From the NCBI GenBank assembly GCA_002070955.1, contig MWEK01000006.1, positions 1-64,000 on the forward strand: 64,000 bases of DNA, written 5' to 3'. This DNA comes from Planctomycetes bacterium ADurb.Bin069 (GTDB lineage: Bacteria > Planctomycetota > UBA8108 > UBA8890 > UBA8898). The notes beneath the pieces are model-generated. The model was not told the origin of the DNA. It was given only the letters and a program-made list of their open reading frames with translations, and did not search any database. Numbering within the stretch: the first letter of the stretch is position 1; each line of letters starts with the position of its first letter. A program made the translations under genes and the position numbers. Below, piece by piece: positions 59,069 through 64,000 of this stretch.

Positions 59069-59604
59069 GGCCGCCCTCCCGGCGCGGCAGGCCGCGCCCG
59101 GGCGCGCGCCATCCGCAGCAAGTCCTCCAATCCCTCGATCCGCCGGAGGCGCGCGGTGATCACCTGATGGAAGATGAGCACGGGAATCGCCGTGGCGAGC
59201 CCTGTTTCCGTCGCCACCAGCGCCTGCCGGATGCCGCCGGCCAACAGGCGCGGATCGCCGATCCCCGCGGCGTGAATCATGCCGAAGGTGCCGATCATGC
59301 CGAAGACCGTCCCCAGAAGCCCCAGCAGCGGCAGCACGCCCACGAAGACCGCGATAAGCTGAAGCCGCTGGCCCACGCGCGCCGTTTCGGAGGCGATGCG
59401 AGCGCCGTGGGCGGGATCGGATTCCTCGGCCGCGCCGCGCGGTTCCGCCTCCCGCCGCGCGCACGCCCTTTTAAGGCCGGCGAGGGCGCGCGCGGTGCGG
59501 GCGAAGCACGCGAACGCCAGCCACCACGCGATCAGGGATGCCAGCGCGATGGGATACATCACCGGACCGCCGGCGCGAAAGAAATCGGCAAGCGCATCCA
59601 GCAT
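59065..59604 (-). CDS. exbB: ExbB/TolQ-family proton channel protein
   Basis: This 179-residue protein has three helices. The first (VMYPIALASLIAWWLAFACF) is followed by a cytoplasmic region. The last two carry LIAVFVGVLPLLGLLGTVFG and ALVATETGLATAIPVLIFHQ, the core MotA/TolQ/ExbB motifs with the conserved Gly and Thr. It lies 15 bases after the long ExbB-like gene and overlaps exbD by four bases. With ExbD it makes the TonB motor. Confidence 0.88.
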   Translation of the reverse strand: MLDALADFFRAGGPVMYPIALASLIAWWLAFACFARTARALAGLKRACARREAEPRGAAEESDPAHGARIASETARVGQRLQLIAVFVGVLPLLGLLGTVFGMIGTFGMIHAAGIGDPRLLAGGIRQALVATETGLATAIPVLIFHQVITARLRRIEGLEDLLRMARARARPAAPGGRP

Positions 59605-59619
59605 GGTTCCCCGCCTCCC

Positions 59620-61098
59620 TTATTGCCGGGGCGCGCCGGCGCCTCCCGGCACCGACAGCGGCGCCCGCGACGAGATCGGCGCAAGGGCCTCGGACGCAAA
59701 ACCGTTGTCCTCGGCCGCGCAGGCGATGTCGACCAGACTCGAGCCATGGCGTTGAACGTCCGCCAAGATGCGGTCCGCGCGCCCCGCAAAGACGCTGTGA
59801 AACACGAGGATCGGGATCGCGATGACCAGGCCGGTGGCCGTGGCGACGAGAGCTTCGGAGATGCCGCCCGCCATGAGCCCGGGCTCCCCGCTTCCGAAGA
59901 CCCGAATGACGTCGAATGTGGCGATCATGCCCATCACGGTGCCGAGGAGCCCGAGCAGCGGGGCGACGCCCGCGAGCACGGCCAGCATGGCGAGGAACCG
60001 CTCGAGCGCGGGCGTCTCCTTGAGGACCGCGGCTAGCACGGCCTCCTCCATGCCCTTGCGGCCGGCCTCACGGGCCCCGAGCGCGGCCGCGAGGGTCCGC
60101 AGGACGACCCCGCGGCCCGCCCGCGCGCGGCGCTCGGCGTCGTCCCATTCGCCTCGGCGGCAGCACGCGAGCACCGCCCGCGCCGCCCGCTCGCTCCCGC
60201 GCGTCCGTACGAAAAGGGTCAAGAACCGTTCGAGGATGGCCATGCATGCGAACAGCGCCGTAAGTCCCAGGGGAAACATGACGAGGCCGCCCGCCTTGAG
60301 CGTCGCGAGCAGGTTGGAGCCGTTCTCGCGGCGGTCGGGGCTGAGACGCTGCGTCACGTCCAGCGGCAGATGCATGGAGGCGCCCTCCGCCGCGCCGCCG
60401 GCGAAAAGGAGCGTCAAGTCTTCGACGGCGAAGGGGGGCAGCGCCTCGGTCCAGCGGTAGCCCTCCCCCTCTCGGGGAGCCGCGAGCACTTCGCCCATGC
60501 GGCCGGACGCCTTCGTGCGGTATGCCGCGAAGATCATCCCCGCCCTGAGGATCTCCGCGGGTTCCTCCAGACCGGCGGCCGTGCGCACCGTGTGAGGGAA
60601 GATAGCGATCGAACGCGACTCGGCAAGGAGCGCGGCGCCCGCGGCGAAAAGGCCGCCGAGGTCGAATCCGTTAGGTCTGTCCGCGTCGAGTTCGGCTTTG
60701 AGCGCCCCGACCGCCGCGCGCTGCTCGGCGCGGCGTTCGCCGGGCGGCAGCGCGGACAGGAAGTCGTCGAGCTTCTGGGCGGCATCGGCTGCCGCCGTGC
60801 GCACCCCGGCCCACCGGACGCGCGCCGCATCCTCGCGCCGGCGAAGCTCGGCGCGCGCGTTCCGCTGTTCCTCCAGGGCCTTCTCCTTGGCGGCCAGCGC
60901 GAGCGTGCGGTCGACGATTTCATCCGACAGCGCCGCAAGGCGCGCCTTGGCCTCGGCTAATTCAGCCTCCTGGGCCGCGTCTTCCCTGCGGATGCGTTCT
61001 TGTTCCGCGGCCAGTTCGCGTTGCGCCGCCTGAAGCGCCGCCGCGAGCCGCGCGCCGCCGGGATCCTGGGCCAGAAGGACGAGGAGCAGGCATGTCAC
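59620..61098 (-). CDS. TtpC-like protein: DUF3450-type coiled coil fused to ExbB/TolQ domain
   Basis: This is a 492-residue protein. A GTG at 61098 overlaps the upstream stop (GTGA). A signal sequence (MTCLLLVLLAQ) leads to a long coiled coil (about 20-110, ELAEAKARLAALSDEIVDRT) and a small beta domain (RAGMIFAAYRTKASGRMGEV) that matches the end of the DUF3450 neighbour. Residues about 260-480 are an ExbB domain with helices FPLGLTALFACMAILERFL, MLAVLAGVAPLLGLLGTVMG and ALVATATGLVIAIPILVFHS. Vibrio TtpC of the TonB2 system has this layout. It may link the motor to the envelope. Confidence 0.82.
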   Translation of the reverse strand: MTCLLLVLLAQDPGGARLAAALQAAQRELAAEQERIRREDAAQEAELAEAKARLAALSDEIVDRTLALAAKEKALEEQRNARAELRRREDAARVRWAGVRTAAADAAQKLDDFLSALPPGERRAEQRAAVGALKAELDADRPNGFDLGGLFAAGAALLAESRSIAIFPHTVRTAAGLEEPAEILRAGMIFAAYRTKASGRMGEVLAAPREGEGYRWTEALPPFAVEDLTLLFAGGAAEGASMHLPLDVTQRLSPDRRENGSNLLATLKAGGLVMFPLGLTALFACMAILERFLTLFVRTRGSERAARAVLACCRRGEWDDAERRARAGRGVVLRTLAAALGAREAGRKGMEEAVLAAVLKETPALERFLAMLAVLAGVAPLLGLLGTVMGMIATFDVIRVFGSGEPGLMAGGISEALVATATGLVIAIPILVFHSVFAGRADRILADVQRHGSSLVDIACAAEDNGFASEALAPISSRAPLSVPGGAGAPRQ

Positions 61099-61949
61099 GG
61101 CTCGCTCCTCGGCCTGATCGGCACGCGCAGAAGGGCCGGGGCCCGCCGGCGATCCAGTATGTCGATGGCGGCGCGCACGACACGGTCCGTTTCCGGGTCC
61201 ACGGCGCGTTCCCAGCCGGCGGGAGTCTCAAGGCCGCTTTCCAGGCCATCCTCGGTGACGAAGCCTTGGACCAAGTGGCCCACGCGAAACAGGCGCGCCG
61301 GCTTGATGCGGCCGCCGTCCAGCGGCACCTGCGAGGTGTACGCCTCCCCCGAGCGGGCGATGCGCAGCTCTTCCTGGAGAAAGGCCCAGTAGCGCGTCAC
61401 GCGCTCCGCAAGGTCCGCCTCGGGCGGCAGTTGCGCGCCGAGACGCGCGAGGCGTTCCTCGCGGCGATAGTCGAAACCTTGCGCGATCAACGCCTTCGCG
61501 GCGGCGACGGCATGGTCCAGGGCCGCGGCGAGCCCAGCCTCGGAGGCGGCGAAAGCCGCTTGCGCCTCTCGCAGCGCCGCCGACTGCGCCGCCACGCCGG
61601 CCAGTTCCTTGTCCGTTTCCTCCTCGCGGGCTTTCAGCTCGGCGAGTTCGGATTCCAGACGCCGCAGGGGTTCGCGGGCGGCCTTGATTTCCGCGCCGCG
61701 GGCGTTCTGTCTCCGGTAATACGCGGCCCGTTCCTCGCGCAGCCGGGTCAAGACGGACGCAAGCTCGTCGGAGAGCGCGCGCTCCTCGGTCGCCGCGACC
61801 GGCTTCTCGGCGGCGGCCGCGGGTGTCTCGGGGGCCGCCGCAGGCTCCCGGGGGGGCTCGCCGCCGGCTCCGAGGAGCGCCGCGACGGCCAGCACGACCG
61901 CCAGGCGTCGGCCGAGGCGGCTCGGCTTGGCGCCGCCGGAGATTGACAT
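61095..61949 (-). CDS. DUF3450 coiled-coil envelope protein
   Basis: This is a 284-residue protein. The ATG at 61949 (MSISGGAKP) is chosen because a signal peptide follows (LAVVLAVAALLGAG); the ribosome site is weak. A long coiled coil (about 55-190: EPLRRLESELAELKAREEET) precedes the DUF3450 ending FRVGHLVQGFVTEDGLESGL and RVVRAAIDILDRRRAPALLR. DUF3450 genes regularly precede ttpC-exbB-exbD-tonB in gammaproteobacterial TonB2 clusters, as here. Its stop overlaps the next start (GTGA). Confidence 0.8.
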   Translation of the reverse strand: MSISGGAKPSRLGRRLAVVLAVAALLGAGGEPPREPAAAPETPAAAAEKPVAATEERALSDELASVLTRLREERAAYYRRQNARGAEIKAAREPLRRLESELAELKAREEETDKELAGVAAQSAALREAQAAFAASEAGLAAALDHAVAAAKALIAQGFDYRREERLARLGAQLPPEADLAERVTRYWAFLQEELRIARSGEAYTSQVPLDGGRIKPARLFRVGHLVQGFVTEDGLESGLETPAGWERAVDPETDRVVRAAIDILDRRRAPALLRVPIRPRSEP

Positions 61950-62265
61950 TCGCGTCACGTTCCCGCTCCGCAATTCACACAGGAACACGGCGCGCGCCGC
62001 GTTCCGGGACCATCATTCAAGTCTACCGCCGCTCCTGGGGGCCGCAAACCGCGCGGACGAGGCGCGGCCTCCTCGAGCGCCGCCGCCGCGCGGCGAGGCC
62101 CGGCCGACTGGCCCTCTTTCTGAAGGAAACGCGGGACCGGCGCTCAGGGTTCACGCTCCAGGCCCCGGAAAGGGGAAGTCCGGGCCTGGCCCGCCTTCCA
62201 GGCGGCGGGCGCCACGGATGCGCCCGCTTGAGCGGCGCCTTCGCTCCGCCCTCCGGACGTCGGCG
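61950..62265. other. 316-base intergenic region before the TonB operon
   Basis: It lies between the receptor stop and DUF3450. It holds the hairpin at 62158-62189 and a second stem (GCGGGCGC / GCGCCCGC) at 62205-62227. No promoter for the TonB genes is convincing. Confidence 0.4.
62158..62189 (-). terminator. possible terminator hairpin after the TonB-dependent receptor
   Basis: A 10-bp stem with one bulge (CCAGGCCCCGG / CCGGGCCTGG) lies about 77 bases after the receptor stop on the minus strand. There is no T-run, so it may only attenuate reading into the TonB genes. Confidence 0.35.
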
Positions 62266-64000
62266 TTAAAACACGAGCTTGACGGTCAGGAGGAAGCTCA
62301 GGGGGTCGCCCGGCATGTAGCCGTCGCTGCGCCCGCCCACCGCGATGTCTTCGTCGAGGAGGTTTTTGACGACCGCTCTCACGCTCAAGTTCTTGTAAAC
62401 GTAGGAGCAGCCGGCATCCAGGCACGTGTACTTGGGCAGCGCGTAGGGGTGGTTCGGGTCGGACGCGCCCGCCGCCCACGCGAGCCGCTTGCCCACGTGG
62501 GTCACGCCGCCGAAGATCGCGAACCCCGTGTCCCAGAAGGCGTAGCGCAGCCAGGCTCCGCCCTGGTGCTCCGCCGCGTGCTGCAGCTTCTGGCCCTTGC
62601 GGATCTCGTTCGTGTCATCCGTCGTCTCGGCGTGAGTGTAGGCGTAGTTCGCCGTCAAACTCAAGTCGGCGGTAATGCGGCCGCTCAGCTCCGCCTCGAC
62701 GCCCTTGCTTTCCTGCTCGCCGATTTGAACGAGGCGCATGGGATCCACGGGGTCGGGCACCAGGATGTTCTTCTGGCGGATGAAGAAACCCGCCACCTGA
62801 GCCGTCAGGCGATCATCGAACCAACCGTTCTTCACGCCGGCCTCGACCTGCCAGCCCTGCATGGGATCGAAGGACCTCGTCTGGGGCGTGCGCGGGGCGG
62901 ACTGGGGTTCGTAGCTCTGCCCGTAACTGCCGTAGACCGACAGGTTATCGAGCAATTCGTAGAGGATGCCGCCCTTCATAGTGACCGCGCCGCCATCGTC
63001 GGAGTATTTGGGCGTGGCGCCGGGCTTGATCTTCTGTTCCGTGTCGTACCGGTCGTAGCGCACTCCGCCCATGAGGTGAAGCCGATCGAAGAGTTCCACC
63101 TGGTCTTGCGCGTAGGGGCCGAAGCGGAGCAGGTCGGATTCGGTGGTGCTGGCGGGCCTGAAGGTGTAAGTGCGCGGGTCGGCCAGGCCGTACCTCGGGT
63201 GGTAGATGTCGATTCCCGGCACGCCCGAGGCCGCCGTTTTACCCTTGAATTTCTGGTGATCGTTGAAGGCCTCGAAACCCGCCAGGAACTTGTTGGCGAT
63301 GTTTTCCCCCTTGATCTCGTGGAGAAGATGCGTGTCTTCCGAGATTCCGTACTGGTCGGCATCGCTTTCGCTGTAGCTGCGGATGAGCACGTGGGTCGAC
63401 GGCTCGTAGCGAAGCCCGAACTGGGAGTGGCTCCGGTATTCCCGTTCGCTGGAAAAAACCCGGAGGCCGGAGTGCAGGCTGAGCGTGTCGGTGAATCGGC
63501 GCGTGAAATGCGCCTCGCCCCAGAAGGCGGTCATGTTCGAGAAGTCCGACGGCTCGTTGGTGGAGAACTTGTTGGATAGGACGAAGGCCTTGCCGTTGAC
63601 GAAGGGAACGCCGCGGTCGTAGCTCCCATCGCGGTCGTCATCGGCGAAGCCGAACTCGAAGTCGACGCGGGTGCGGTCGTCGGGTATCCAGGACAACCCG
63701 GCCGTGAGCTGCAGGTTTTCCTTGTGCACGTGCTTGCGGAAGCTGTCGGAGTTCTCGCCGCCGATGTCCAGCATGTAGAGAAGGCTCTTGCTCTCGTTGA
63801 TCGGACCGGTCGAGTGGAAGTGGGGGCGGTACAGGTCGTAGCTGCCGAAGGTCATGTCGAGGGTATGCGCGAACTCGGCCTGAGGTTTGCGGCTGAAGTA
63901 GTTGATGACGCCCGCCGGCGCCCCCGAGCCGTACAGAACCGCCGCCGGGCCCCGGAGCACCTCGATGCGGTCGAGGGTGTAAAGCCGCATGGGGTTCCAG
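62266..64000 (-). CDS. TonB-dependent (siderophore-type) outer-membrane receptor, 5' end beyond the window
   Basis: About 578 residues are visible; the N-terminus lies past the right edge and no start is present. The visible part opens inside the plug (LYTLDRIEVLRGPAAVLYGS, GVINYFSRKP). The barrel continues through alternating strands with surface loops (LSLHSGLRVFSSEREY, SVYGSYGQSYEPQSAPR) and ends DPLSFLLTVKLVF, with a C-terminal Phe as usual for outer-membrane barrels. The GxINxxxRKP plug and WQVEAGVKNGWFDDRL fit siderophore receptors. It lies upstream of a full TonB operon on the same strand. Confidence 0.88.
   Translation of the reverse strand, partial: WNPMRLYTLDRIEVLRGPAAVLYGSGAPAGVINYFSRKPQAEFAHTLDMTFGSYDLYRPHFHSTGPINESKSLLYMLDIGGENSDSFRKHVHKENLQLTAGLSWIPDDRTRVDFEFGFADDDRDGSYDRGVPFVNGKAFVLSNKFSTNEPSDFSNMTAFWGEAHFTRRFTDTLSLHSGLRVFSSEREYRSHSQFGLRYEPSTHVLIRSYSESDADQYGISEDTHLLHEIKGENIANKFLAGFEAFNDHQKFKGKTAASGVPGIDIYHPRYGLADPRTYTFRPASTTESDLLRFGPYAQDQVELFDRLHLMGGVRYDRYDTEQKIKPGATPKYSDDGGAVTMKGGILYELLDNLSVYGSYGQSYEPQSAPRTPQTRSFDPMQGWQVEAGVKNGWFDDRLTAQVAGFFIRQKNILVPDPVDPMRLVQIGEQESKGVEAELSGRITADLSLTANYAYTHAETTDDTNEIRKGQKLQHAAEHQGGAWLRYAFWDTGFAIFGGVTHVGKRLAWAAGASDPNHPYALPKYTCLDAGCSYVYKNLSVRAVVKNLLDEDIAVGGRSDGYMPGDPLSFLLTVKLVF

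Overview
The window is GC-rich and gene-dense. It looks like part of a Planctomycetota (or closely related PVC/deep-branching, diderm) chromosome from an environmental genome. The reasons are a large secretome of sugar-active and beta-sandwich proteins, five exported proteins ending in the 'GDxNxDGxxDIADAIxxLxYLF' doublet (a dockerin type I-like tail common in planctomycete proteins), a 16-repeat WD40 protein of the planctomycete type, Tat-exported oxidoreductase and TIM-barrel proteins, and a TonB system. This placement is inferred from gene content; there is no rRNA gene to confirm it. I saw no tRNA, rRNA, CRISPR array, transposase or phage gene. Most genes start at a GGAGG-type ribosome site, and several intergenic gaps hold sigma70-like promoters.

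Layout. 1-598: the C-terminal part of an actinobacterial-type phosphate acetyltransferase, cut at exactly the point where a carboxypeptidase-regulatory-like protein begins without its own 5' end. This is most likely an assembly chimera. 1.7-4.1 kb: two exported proteins, one with a possible cohesin-like domain plus a dockerin-like tail. 4.2-20.4 kb: mostly housekeeping and catabolic genes: esterase, aspartate kinase-galactokinase operon, macro domain-leucyl aminopeptidase operon, bacteriohemerythrin, Tat sugar isomerase-like protein, voltage-gated K+ channel, a solitary EF-G, nucleoside hydrolase, small lipoprotein, zinc-ribbon and cupin proteins, M24 peptidase. 20.4-29.6 kb: two putative glycan-active secreted proteins, a nitroreductase, a small membrane protein, the WD40 protein and a SLC13/ArsB-like carrier. 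29.9-46.9 kb: a secretome block of two giant LamG-repeat dockerin-type proteins around a GH51 arabinofuranosidase, then a parallel beta-helix dockerin-type protein and a lamin-tail/CotH-like dockerin-type protein. 47-53 kb: DUF2062 protein, Tat aldo/keto reductase, and an MFS carrier divergent from a sialate O-acetylesterase. 53-56.7 kb: glutamate dehydrogenase and a lower-GC phosphate module (DUF47-PiT). 56.7-64 kb: a TonB2-type energy-transduction operon (DUF3450, long ExbB/TtpC-like, ExbB, ExbD, TonB, TPR) downstream of a TonB-dependent receptor that runs off the right edge.

Together the genes suggest an aerobic or microaerophilic, polysaccharide-degrading bacterium. It seems to decorate its surface with calcium-binding modular proteins, take up large ligands by TonB, and process released sugars (arabinose, galactose, acetylated sugars) in the periplasm and cytoplasm. 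The dockerin-type cluster with a candidate cohesin-like partner, and the TonB2-like operon, are the parts most worth a second look.
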